A stretch of DNA of 9,543 nucleotides from Myxococcales bacterium (GCA_020430865.1 JAGQIY010001278.1:1-9543); one strand, 5' to 3'; shown: positions 1-5,493, numbered from the stretch's first letter. Numbers and translations are program-made. The notes: generated by a model not told the origin, from the sequence alone.

Positions 1-383
1 CTTCCATCTGCCGGCGGCTCGCCCACTTCGACTCCATCCTGCACCAGGAGGGTCGGACGCTCGCGGTTTACCGCGCGGCACTGGCCCACGAGGAGACGCA
101 GGACTGCGCGCGCCAGATCCAGTCGCGGATCTGGGACGCGATGGTTGAACTCGGAGAATACGAAGAGGCAGTCCGATTCCCCGAGGATATACACAACTCG
201 CTCACGACCTTTGCTGCCATTTTGCGAGTCGCGCGGACGCCGGAACAGAGGATGTTGGTCGCCAGCTCCCTGGAGAGTCGCTATGGCCTCTACTTCGAAG
301 CGTTGATCGCGCTCTCGCGCCGCGACGAAGCGCAGAAGCTCCTGGAACAAGCGGCGCAGGTGCCCGCGCCGGCACCCGTCTAG
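1..383 (+). CDS. C-terminal part of a helical repeat-like protein (left edge)
   Basis: The gene is open at the left edge. The first whole codon is at 3 and the frame runs 127 codons to a TAG at 381-383. An internal ATG at 141 is not the true start, because good coding sequence lies before it. The visible protein is rich in Ala, Glu, Leu and Arg and looks all-helical. Segments such as AMVELGEYEEAV and EALIALSRRDEAQKLLEQA resemble TPR-type helix pairs, but I cannot assign a family. It has no membrane segment and no Cys cluster. The same frame stays readable after the TAG up to 539, so this may be the broken first part of a longer gene. Bases 17-110 recur at 1543-1636 at about 93% identity. The function is unknown. 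I am confident that it is coding and unsure whether it is intact. Confidence 0.6.
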   Translation, partial: SICRRLAHFDSILHQEGRTLAVYRAALAHEETQDCARQIQSRIWDAMVELGEYEEAVRFPEDIHNSLTTFAAILRVARTPEQRMLVASSLESRYGLYFEALIALSRRDEAQKLLEQAAQVPAPAPV

Positions 384-572
384 CCCGTATTATTGCGGTC
401 GGCCCTGTACGGAGGGGAGGTCGAGGACGCCGAGTGGCTGCTGGAAGAGGCGGAGAAGCTGGCGTCCCCCGGGCAACTCGAGGAGCTACGTCAGCTGCTA
501 GCCGCGCTGACCGCTGCGCCAAGCATCGGACGCCGGTAGCAGCGGCTCATGCACGAGACCCTGTGCGTGATC
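17..572 (+). repeat. Left direct-repeat copy flanking the TA module
   Basis: Two blocks of this stretch reappear to the right of the TA module. Bases 17-110 match 1543-1636 and 432-572 match 1640-1779. The middle (about 111-431) is absent from the right copy. By eye the first block has seven mismatches in 94 positions, and the second block is at least as similar. The match runs about 30 bp past the stop at 539 and ends after GTGATC. These are diverged copies of the same locus, not the identical ends of a recent transposon. Confidence 0.8.
384..539 (+). pseudogene. In-frame continuation of the left-edge gene past a TAG codon
   Basis: Directly after the TAG at 381-383, the same frame stays open for 51 codons to a second TAG at 537-539. 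The translation is helical and charged, with segments such as DAEWLLEEAEKLA and QLEELRQLLAAL, and its codons are G/C-ending like real genes here. There is no convincing start codon or ribosome site for a separate gene. The simplest reading is that it was the C-terminus of the 1-383 protein and was cut off by a nonsense mutation. The DNA from 432 onward is repeated at 1640-1779 next to the sequence matching 17-110, which shows that both parts belong to one ancestral unit. A tandem gene using an alternative start is less likely. Confidence 0.5.
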
Positions 573-648
573 GCTCTTCGTTTGAGCTCCCAGCGCTCGC
601 CGAGCTTGGCATTCAGTTCAGGGCGGGCAGCGACCTTCCATGCAACGT

Positions 649-695
649 TTGCCCGCGACGCCGCGCAGTGCTAGTTTTTGCATGGCAGGGCATGG
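649..695 (+). promoter_or_regulatory. Putative promoter and operator of the RHH-GNAT module
   Basis: TTGCCC (649-654) and TAGTTT (672-677) are spaced by 17 bp, an acceptable sigma-70-like pair upstream of the antitoxin start at 726. Just downstream, GCATGG occurs twice (680-685 and 690-695) with starts 10 bp apart, one helical turn. RHH antitoxins usually autoregulate by binding short repeats near the promoter, so this is a reasonable operator candidate. This is inference from sequence only. Confidence 0.35.
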
Positions 696-725
696 AAATT
701 CTTGGATGGCGTTTCAGAGGGTAAA

Positions 726-1001
726 ATGGGCAAGCAGTCACAGATCTCAGCGACGGTCTCTGAGGCAACGAAAGAGCGGCTAGACCGCTTCACGGAGAGC
801 TACGGACTCAAGAAGAACTACGTGGTCGAACAGGCCTTGCTCTACTTCATGGACTCGCGTCGCGAGCTTCCTGATGAGGCGCTGGTGCCGACGCGCCTCG
901 TGGTCGACAACAAGGTCTTCGACGCTCTCGTCGATGCCATGGAGGATCCCGCCCCACCAACCGAGGCGTTGCGCGAGCTGATGCGTGGCAAAGTCGATTG
1001 A
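726..1001 (+). CDS. RHH/DUF1778 (TacA-type) antitoxin
   Basis: This 91-aa protein is the likely antitoxin of the GNAT toxin that overlaps it. Residues 5-42 form a ribbon-helix-helix DNA-binding domain (QISATVSEATKERLDRF, then the YVVEQALLYF helix). Residues 55-88 (RLVVDNKVFDALVD, then PAPPTEALRELM) match the DUF1778 toxin-neutralising tail, in which a beta-strand and helix are followed by a P-P-x-x-x-L motif. I chose ATG 726 because AGAGGG (716-721) lies 4 nt upstream and the RHH domain starts right after it. An in-frame ATG at 678 would add 16 unrelated residues. The gene overlaps the toxin by 17 bp, as is usual for this module. It probably represses its own promoter and blocks tRNA acetylation by the toxin. 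It looks intact. Confidence 0.85.
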   Translation: MGKQSQISATVSEATKERLDRFTESYGLKKNYVVEQALLYFMDSRRELPDEALVPTRLVVDNKVFDALVDAMEDPAPPTEALRELMRGKVD

Positions 1002-1515
1002 GATCCGTCCGCTCGCTCGCGAGGACGACCGAACCGACTTCCGCTGTGGCCATCCCGATCTCGACCGCTTCTTCGAGCACTACGCGGGGCAGAACCAGTT
1101 CAAGCTGCACCTCGCGGTAACGTACGTCGCTGTGGTTGGGGGCCGCATCGGGGGCTTCGCGACCGTGGCTGCGTCTTCGATCGAGCGGCATGGCGTGCCG
1201 AACACGCGCCTTCGCAAGCGGCTGCCTGCCTACCCGCTCCCCGTGCTGAGGCTTGCACGGTTGGGCGTGGCGGAGCCCGTCCACGGCTTGGGCATTGGGA
1301 AAGCGCTACTGCGCCACGTATTGCTGCTCGCGGTCATCCAGCGCGATCAGGCCGGCTGCGTTGGAGTCGTCACCGATGCGAAGCCGGATGCGGTGCACTT
1401 CTACGAATCGTTCGGCTTTGCCAGCCTCGATGGTGTTCGCGAGGGACTGATGCACGGTGAGCCGCTGCCGATGTTCCTCGCGATCGACACCATTGCCGCT
1501 TCGGTGAAGCCTTGA
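985..1515 (+). CDS. GNAT-family acetyltransferase toxin (TacT-type)
   Basis: This 176-aa GNAT protein has the size and layout of TacT/AtaT toxins, which block translation by acetylating the amino acid on charged tRNAs. The N-terminal FRCGHPDLDRFF matches the family's F-x-C/S-G-x-x-x-L-D-x-F signature. It is followed by the strand pair TYVAVVGGRIGGFATV. Residues 99-108 (VHGLGIGKAL) are the acetyl-CoA pyrophosphate loop, with His100 where R or Q is usual. FYESFGF at 139-145 carries the conserved Tyr140, the expected catalytic residue. The start is GTG 985, inside the antitoxin's last codons, with a 17-bp overlap that suggests translational coupling. A copy of the left-edge repeat begins 28 bp after its stop. 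The family call is firm. The substrate is inferred from the antitoxin pairing. Confidence 0.88.
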   Translation: MAKSIEIRPLAREDDRTDFRCGHPDLDRFFEHYAGQNQFKLHLAVTYVAVVGGRIGGFATVAASSIERHGVPNTRLRKRLPAYPLPVLRLARLGVAEPVHGLGIGKALLRHVLLLAVIQRDQAGCVGVVTDAKPDAVHFYESFGFASLDGVREGLMHGEPLPMFLAIDTIAASVKP

Positions 1516-1542
1516 GCGCGTCAAGGTCCGGTCGTTTTCCAA

Positions 1543-1779
1543 GCTCGCCCACTTCGACTCCATCCTGAACCAGGAGGGGCGGACGCTCGAGGTTTACCGC
1601 ACGGCACTGGCCCGCGAGGAGAGCCAGGACTGCGCGCCAGAGTGGCTGCTGGACGAGGCGGAGAAGCTGGCGTCCCCGCGCAACTCGAGGAGCTACGTCA
1701 GCAGCTAGCCGCGCTGACCGCTGCGCCAAGCATCGGACGCCGTAAGTAGCGGCTCATGCACGAGACCCTGTGCGTGATC
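1543..1779 (+). pseudogene. Shrunken, frameshifted copy of the left-edge gene (right direct repeat)
   Basis: Bases 1543-1636 and 1640-1779 repeat 17-110 and 432-572, with the roughly 320 bp between them missing. The frame begins upstream of the repeat (ERVKVRSFSK, then LAHFDSI) and passes the deletion junction in frame, from QDCA straight to EWLLDEAEKLA. It is then thrown out of frame by a one-base loss near 1675-1680 (TCCCCCGGG in the left copy, TCCCCGCG here) and stops at 1706-1708. No start codon or ribosome site is visible. This is a decayed paralog, and it accounts for most of the 364-bp gap between 1516 and 1879. Confidence 0.7.
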
Positions 1780-1854
1780 TCTGCGAGTCGGATTGGCGCA
1801 GTGGCTCCGGTCACCGTCCACCGATTTCTTGACCCGCGCTGTTGGGGCGCCACG

Positions 1855-1873
1855 CCGCGAAACGCGGTATCCT
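1855..1873 (+). promoter_or_regulatory. Hairpin plus TATCCT -10-like element before the 47-aa antitoxin-like gene
   Basis: A perfect short inverted repeat, CCGCG-AAA-CGCGG (1855-1867), is followed at once by TATCCT (1868-1873). Only 6 nt separate TATCCT from ATG 1880, and there is no Shine-Dalgarno site. If TATCCT is a -10 element, transcription would start at about the A of the ATG, giving a leaderless mRNA. The hairpin in the promoter spacer could be an operator. I see no clear -35 element. Confidence 0.3.
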
Positions 1874-1879
1874 TCGTCC

Positions 1880-2023
1880 ATGTCAGCGTTGAAGGTTCAC
1901 GTCGAGAACGGCCGCATCAAGGTAGACGAGGCTACGGATTTGCCAAACGGAACCGAGGTTTGCTTGGTTCCCGCAGACCAGCTCGGAGACCTCGTACTGG
2001 TGGGGGGCGACGGTCTGGGCTAG
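1880..2023 (+). CDS. Short antitoxin-like protein, probably C-terminally truncated
   Basis: This 47-aa protein starts with LKVHVENGRIKVDE followed by TDLPNGTEVCLVP. It fits the pattern 'hVxxGRhxhDExTDLPxGTEVxLhP' of small AbrB-like or AF2212-like (DUF104-type) antitoxins, which form swapped-hairpin dimers on DNA. Such proteins are normally about 65-80 aa, with an acidic helical C-terminal tail that holds the toxin. Here the tail is replaced by about 14 Gly/Leu/Val-rich residues, and no toxin gene follows. The next gene is on the other strand and starts its 3' end 20 bp later. I chose ATG 1880 because the conserved segment begins there. An upstream in-frame ATG at 1793 would add unrelated sequence. 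The gene may be a remnant or an orphan repressor. Confidence 0.5.
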   Translation: MSALKVHVENGRIKVDEATDLPNGTEVCLVPADQLGDLVLVGGDGLG

Positions 2024-2043
2024 TCGGCGGCGGCGGTCTTGGT

Positions 2044-2784
2044 TCACCGAAACCCGAGGCCCACGCTGAACTCGACGCCGCGGGTCGCGGCGTAGTCGGG
2101 GTACTTCGGGTCGATGGCGTCGCCGTGGGTCAGCACCCACCAGGCGTTGCCGCCAAAGAGCAGGTCGACGTCCGACTTCTCGGACTCGCTCAGCCGGAGT
2201 GCCACGGCGAAGGGAACGTGGAGCCTCAACTCCCTGCGGATCAGGCTGGCCGAGGCAGGGAAGGGGCCCTCCTTCGGTAGATCTTCGGGCGGCACGCGCT
2301 CCTCGGGCAGGTTCATCCAGTGCAGCTCCGTGCCGGCGCTCAGGTAGCCGTCGAGGACCAGCGCGACCGGGCCGAGGCGCTTGCTCAGGTCGACTCCCAG
2401 ACGCGCCCAGGGGCTCGGCGGGAGCACTCTCACCCCCGCCCCCGCGGCAAGCGCCAGGGAGAACGGCGCGCCCTCGCTCTCCTGAATGGGGCCGAAGCGC
2501 GCTTCCCCAAGGTAACGACCCATGGCGATGACGCCACCCACCTCCCAGCGCTCGCCGAGCTTGCCCCGTACGGCAACCTGAGGGGATGGGAAGATGGCGG
2601 TCTTGCTCTCGACGCGCTCACCGTTGCTCAGCACCACCCGCTGGGGCTCGTAGTTGACGATGGGCAACGAGCCATCGACGGACAGCGAGTGCCGCGTGAT
2701 CTCTCCGGTGCGGGGTGCGGCACCGGGAACGCAGCCGCCCAGACTCACCAGCCCGGCGACGAGGCAACAAGAAAGAAGTCGCAC
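2044..2784 (-). CDS. Lipoprotein with a predicted outer-membrane beta-barrel-like body
   Basis: From GTG 2784 the product is 246 aa. It opens with a short lipoprotein signal (VRLLSCCLVAGLVSLGGC) whose lipobox LGGC puts the lipidated Cys at residue 18. The rest alternates hydrophobic and polar residues in strand-like blocks (for example GERWEVGGVIAMGRY, SLALAAGAGVRVL, LHVPFAVALRL) separated by Pro/Gly turns. It ends in GVEFSVGLGFR, which looks like the last strand of a small outer-membrane barrel. No family is recognised. The frame is open to an ATG at 2886, but those 34 extra residues are Pro/Ser/Arg-rich and would bury the signal peptide, so the GTG is preferred. The 3' end converges on the 1880-2023 gene. 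It is probably a cell-envelope protein of unknown role. Confidence 0.75.
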   Translation of the reverse strand: MRLLSCCLVAGLVSLGGCVPGAAPRTGEITRHSLSVDGSLPIVNYEPQRVVLSNGERVESKTAIFPSPQVAVRGKLGERWEVGGVIAMGRYLGEARFGPIQESEGAPFSLALAAGAGVRVLPPSPWARLGVDLSKRLGPVALVLDGYLSAGTELHWMNLPEERVPPEDLPKEGPFPASASLIRRELRLHVPFAVALRLSESEKSDVDLLFGGNAWWVLTHGDAIDPKYPDYAATRGVEFSVGLGFR

Positions 2785-2918
2785 GCCCGGCCTACGTCTG
2801 CTCGCAGATAGACCTTCCCAGGGCGGCTTGCTCGCAGCGCTCCCCGTGCTCCGTCGTGGCGGTTGAGCGTAGACGAGCGCGCCCACACCATTTCCGCTTC
2901 GGTGCAGCTTTGAGTGCG

Positions 2919-3797
2919 TCAGCCTCCGAGGTCGGTACCAACTCGGAGTCGGTCCAGATAGCGTTCGTAGACATAGGTGCGATCTCGCTTCTTGCCGGTG
3001 GTCTCCACGAGCACGCCCACTGCGAGCAAGCTCTCGATGGCCCGACCCGCCGTGGGTTTCGTAGTGTTGAGCAGTCGGGTTACACTGGCCAGGCTGACCA
3101 CGGGGTGACGCGGGAGAAGCTCGAACAGTCGAAGCGCCGCCACGGTGGTTGATTCGCTTGCGAGCGTGCGGGTTCTGTCATCGGCGACAAGGCCGTAGAG
3201 TTCCCGTGCGGAAGCAACCGACTCGTTCGCGATCGTCGTCACCCCCTCGAGAAAGAAGGCTAGCCAACCCTCCCAGTCTCCGTTGGTGCGGACGTTCGTG
3301 AGGCGCTGGTAGTATTCCGTGCGGTGTTTCTTGAGATACAGGCTCAGGTAGAGCAGCGGTTGCGTCAGCAGGCCCCAGTGCTCGAGGAGTAGGGTGATCA
3401 AGAGCCGGCCGATGCGTCCGTTTCCGTCCGAGCACGGGTGAATCGTCTCGAACTGAACATGAATCAACCCCGCGCGAATCAATGGCGGTAGCGGGTCTTC
3501 CGCGTGCACGTACTTCTCGAACGCGCCCAGCAAACCACCCAGGGCATGAGGCGGGGGAGGGACGAAGGCTGCGTTGCCAGGGCGTGAGCCCCCGATCCAG
3601 TTCTGCGTCGTCCGTACTTCACCCGGTTGCTTCTCAGCGCCGCGGACCCCCTTCATCAAGCGTGCGTGGATCTCGTTCATTAGTCGCACGGAAATTGGCA
3701 GGCCTTGGGGCGCTGTCAGCAACTACCTCGAGGCCGTGCACTTCGCGCGAACTCAGTATCGAGTTCGCTCGAACCGCCCTGTAGAACGCCGCTTCAT
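2919..3797 (-). pseudogene. Fic-domain AMPylase-type gene with a damaged N-terminus
   Basis: The 267-codon open part (TTG 3722 to 2919) encodes a Fic domain of the SoFic type. It has the GVRG-x-x-KQPGEVRTTQNWIGG flap region and an FVPPPP loop. The catalytic motif is H95-PCSDGNGRIGR106, with His, Asp, the GNGR anion hole and the last Arg present. A C-terminal winged helix spans about 195-255. Fic enzymes of this type transfer AMP to protein targets. Relatives are about 360-380 aa and carry an N-terminal inhibitory helix (S/TxxxEG/N), which is missing here. In the same frame upstream, ATG 3797 opens a typical Fic start (MKRRSTGRFERT), but TGA (3755-3757) and TAG (3723-3725) separate it from the core. 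The region between appears deleted and inverted. Phe of HPF is Cys. A protein restarted at TTG 3722 would lack the inhibitory helix, but loss of function is more likely. Confidence 0.7.
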
Positions 3798-3839
3798 CGC
3801 CCAGCTACTCGGAAAGAACTCGTTACCAGTCGTGCAGGT

Positions 3840-3892
3840 TAGTAAAGGAGTCTTTACTAGCATCGTCAGCTAATCAAGTAATCGTTACTAGC
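3840..3892. promoter_or_regulatory. AT-rich double palindrome, operator candidate
   Basis: TAGTAAAG-GAGT-CTTTACTA (3840-3859) is a perfect 8-bp inverted repeat. A second dyad, AGTAA-TCG-TTACT, lies at 3877-3889, and both share the AGTAA/TTACT half-site. TTACTAGC occurs at 3854-3861 and 3885-3892, 31 bp apart (about three helical turns). The patch is much richer in A/T than its surroundings. It lies 43-95 bp upstream of the original Fic ATG and across the 3' end of the possible 3866-4078 gene. There is no T-tract, so an operator for a dimeric regulator is more likely than a terminator. It could still contain an AT-rich promoter. Confidence 0.45.
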
Positions 3893-4078
3893 GGCGGACT
3901 CCCGCTCGAGGGCCAGCGCCAAGCGTCGCTGACGGATGTTGCTCTCAAGGGTCTCCTTGGTGAGCGCCTCGTCTGCTCCCTTTCCCCTTCTCTTGGGGGT
4001 GAGGAGCAACGTAGAGATCTCGAGCGTCCGACTTTTGACATCCTGTGCGCTCGTGAATCTATCCCACCGACGCGCCAT
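3866..4078 (-). CDS. Possible small hypothetical protein upstream of the Fic gene
   Basis: From ATG 4078 this frame gives 70 aa and ends in DYLIS. It is highly charged. The second half (ALTKETLESNIRQRRLALAL and beyond) should form one long amphipathic helix, and its codons end mostly in G or C, more like a coding frame than the opposite strand. It lies just upstream of the Fic gene, where small Fic antitoxins (FicA/VbhA-type) are sometimes found. The S/TxxxEG/N inhibitory motif of those antitoxins is not visible, so I do not call it one. No ribosome site or promoter decides the start, and the frame stays open to 4198 with poor-quality sequence. It is unrecognised and may be a spurious frame. 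Confidence 0.35.
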   Translation of the reverse strand: MARRWDRFTSAQDVKSRTLEISTLLLTPKRRGKGADEALTKETLESNIRQRRLALALERESAASNDYLIS

Positions 4079-4145
4079 ACCGCGCGGCAGCGCTTTTCGA
4101 CGCTGCTCAGGGAATGCGCCCCTGCTACGCTGGTTCCCACTCCTG

Positions 4146-4346
4146 ATGGCTCGCTCCCCTGCACGCGCCGAGAAGCTCGAGTCCGTCGCGCGGCGCACGT
4201 GGGATGCGCTGGACCTCGGGCTCGCGTTCCTCGGCTGGCCCGGGGTCGTCCTCCAGGTTGCGTTGACGGTGGTGCTCTTGCCGATTGCCTATCTGGGGTA
4301 CGCGGTGCAACGCTCGCGGCGGGCGAACCAATCAGGGCCGAAGTAG
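4146..4346 (+). CDS. Small single-pass membrane protein (66 aa)
   Basis: The N-terminus (MARSPARAEKLESVARRTWD) is basic and amphipathic. It is followed by a hydrophobic stretch at about residues 24-54 (LGLAFLGWPGVVLQVALTVV, then LLPIAYLGYAV) and a basic tail (QRSRRANQSGPK). This predicts one membrane pass, or a tight hairpin at the GWPG turn. Third codon positions are strongly G/C from the ATG onward and not before it, so ATG 4146 is preferred over the longer frame from 3936. No Shine-Dalgarno site is present, but TGCTACGCT, an extended -10-like element, lies 14 nt upstream. The product is unrecognised. Its size and shape resemble small membrane-associated or holin-like peptides, but I cannot support a function. 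Confidence 0.5.
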   Translation: MARSPARAEKLESVARRTWDALDLGLAFLGWPGVVLQVALTVVLLPIAYLGYAVQRSRRANQSGPK

Positions 4347-4349
4347 ACT
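4344..4349 (+). promoter_or_regulatory. TAGACT -10-like hexamer before the second antitoxin fragment
   Basis: TAGACT ends 7 nt before ATG 4357, and no Shine-Dalgarno site is present. The spacing would place transcription start at or next to the ATG, matching the layout before 1880 (TATCCT, 6 nt). It overlaps the stop region of the membrane miniprotein gene (4346). Confidence 0.25.
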
Positions 4350-4356
4350 CACGTCC

Positions 4357-4596
4357 ATGCAACCGTCAAAAGCTCACGTGAGAGACGGTCGCCTCGTGGT
4401 GGAACGAGAATCGCTCCGCGACGTTGCCTCCTCGAATGGGTTCCTCTCCCCCAAACCCCCAGAAAATCCCCTTGCATGGGGAGATCGCCGCTGCGCGCAC
4501 GGCAGCGTTCCTGTGACGCAACACTGGCCGGGGTGGACGCGCCGGGGGGATCGCTCCATGCATGGCTCTCGTCGTCACATGGGAGCGAAGGACTGA
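4357..4596 (+). pseudogene. Second antitoxin-like N-terminus with a decayed tail
   Basis: The frame begins MQPSKAHVRDGRLVVERESL, the same 'KAHVxDGRLVVxE' opening as the 1880-2023 protein. After about residue 20 the family pattern (TDLPxGTEV) is lost. The remaining 59 codons are Pro/Trp/Arg/His-rich with poor coding character, and they run through the region that should hold the promoter of the 4600 gene. This suggests that only the first 60 bp or so are a true relic and the rest is chance open frame. The start context (CACGTCCATG) also resembles that of the first fragment (TTCGTCCATG). No toxin gene follows. Confidence 0.4.
4556..4565. promoter_or_regulatory. Palindrome CCATGCATGG upstream of the yghU-type gene
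   Basis: A perfect 10-bp dyad lies 34 bp before the start codon. A second, weaker dyad (TCCCC-TTGCAT-GGGGA) lies at about 4467-4482. Both could be regulator sites, but palindromes this short are common in GC-rich DNA and no promoter hexamers are obvious. Confidence 0.15.
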
Positions 4597-4599
4597 GCA

Positions 4600-5436
4600 A
4601 TGACCGAGAGCTACACGCCGCCGAAGGTTTGGACCTGGGACAAGGAGAGCGGAGGCAACTTCGCCAACATCAACCGGCCCATCGCGGGTGCGACTCACGA
4701 GAAGGAGCTGCCGGTCGGGGAGCACCCGTTCCAGCTCTACTCACTGGCGACGCCCAACGGGCAGAAGGTGACGATCCTGTTCGAGGAGCTGCTCGAGGCG
4801 GGTCACGACGCCGAGTACGACGCCTGGCTGATCAACATCATGGAAGGCGATCAGTTCGGGAGCGGCTTCGTCGACATCAACCCGAACTCGAAGATCCCCG
4901 CGCTGCTCGACAGGAGCGGCAAGGAGCCCCAGCGAGTGTTCGAGTCGGGGTCGATCTTGTTTTACCTCGCGGAAAAATTTGGCGCCTTCCTGCCCAAGGA
5001 TGCGAGCAAGCGCACCGAGGCGCTGAGCTGGCTCTTCTGGCAGATGGGCGCGGCGCCCCTGCTCGGCGGCGGCTTTGGGCACTTCTATGCGTACGCGCCG
5101 ACCAAGCTGGAGTACCCGATCAACCGCTACGCGATGGAGGTCAAGCGCCAGCTCGACGTCCTCGACCGACGCCTGGCGGATCACGAGTTCCTCGCGGATG
5201 AATACTCCATCGCCGACATGGCGATCTGGCCCTGGTACGGCGGCCTGGTGAAGAACAAGGCGTACAACGCGGCGGAGTTTCTATCGGCCCACGAGTACAA
5301 GAACGTCTTGCGCTGGACCGAGCAGATCGCCGAGCGCCCCGGCGTGCGGCGCGGCCGCGTCGTCAACAAGAGCTGGGGTGACGAGCCTGGCCTCGCCGAG
5401 CGTCACGGCAAGAGCGATTTCGAGAAGCTGAAGTAG
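4600..5436 (+). CDS. yghU: Glutathione transferase-like disulfide-bond reductase, YghU type (Nu class)
   Basis: This 278-aa protein matches Escherichia coli YghU nearly end to end by recall (288 aa there). Shared stretches include KVWTWDKESGG, FANINRP, ATPNGQKVT and LGGGFGHFYAYAP. Residues about 45-130 form the thioredoxin-like domain, with the TPNGQK glutathione-binding loop (51-56), the NPNSKIPAL cis-Pro loop (94-102) and ESGSI (115-119). The helical C-terminal domain follows, with the ADMAIWPW signature at 205-212. Nu-class enzymes bind two glutathiones per subunit and reduce disulfides or organic peroxides in the cytoplasm. AAGGA 8 nt before ATG 4600 supports the start. It is apparently monocistronic. 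The last 15 or so residues differ from YghU. It looks like a normal housekeeping or stress gene. Confidence 0.95.
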   Translation: MTESYTPPKVWTWDKESGGNFANINRPIAGATHEKELPVGEHPFQLYSLATPNGQKVTILFEELLEAGHDAEYDAWLINIMEGDQFGSGFVDINPNSKIPALLDRSGKEPQRVFESGSILFYLAEKFGAFLPKDASKRTEALSWLFWQMGAAPLLGGGFGHFYAYAPTKLEYPINRYAMEVKRQLDVLDRRLADHEFLADEYSIADMAIWPWYGGLVKNKAYNAAEFLSAHEYKNVLRWTEQIAERPGVRRGRVVNKSWGDEPGLAERHGKSDFEKLK

Positions 5437-5493
5437 GACTTCACTCGCGGGATCTCCCAGGCGCCTCCACGAGGGGCCATACTCGCGAGAAGC

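Noticed and set aside
434..724. 96-codon plus-strand frame
   Set aside because: It is a shifted reading of the left-edge gene and then of the TA promoter region. Its translation is Arg/Ala-rich with no recognisable pattern.
678..725. Upstream ATG start for the antitoxin
   Set aside because: It would overlap the -10-like region and add 16 residues absent from the RHH fold. ATG 726 has a well-placed AGAGGG.
1781..1860. tRNA-like D-arm sequence (GGATTGGCGCAGTGG)
   Set aside because: No T-arm (GTTCGANTC), no acceptor pairing and no anticodon stem can be built around it.
1756..2280. 174-codon plus-strand frame
   Set aside because: It runs across the repeat relic, overlaps the antitoxin-like gene out of frame, and covers the 3' end of the minus-strand lipoprotein. 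Its composition is not protein-like.
2785..2886. Longer lipoprotein start at ATG 2886
   Set aside because: It would place 34 Pro/Ser/Arg-rich residues before a complete lipoprotein signal peptide.
3840..3859. Inverted repeat as a Rho-independent terminator
   Set aside because: The stem is AT-rich and no T-tract follows on either strand, so an operator is more likely.
3574..3873. 99-codon plus-strand frame containing the NYLEAVHFA stretch
   Set aside because: Not a gene: most of it is antisense to the Fic core. Only 3715-3756 is of interest, as a probable inverted Fic fragment reported above.
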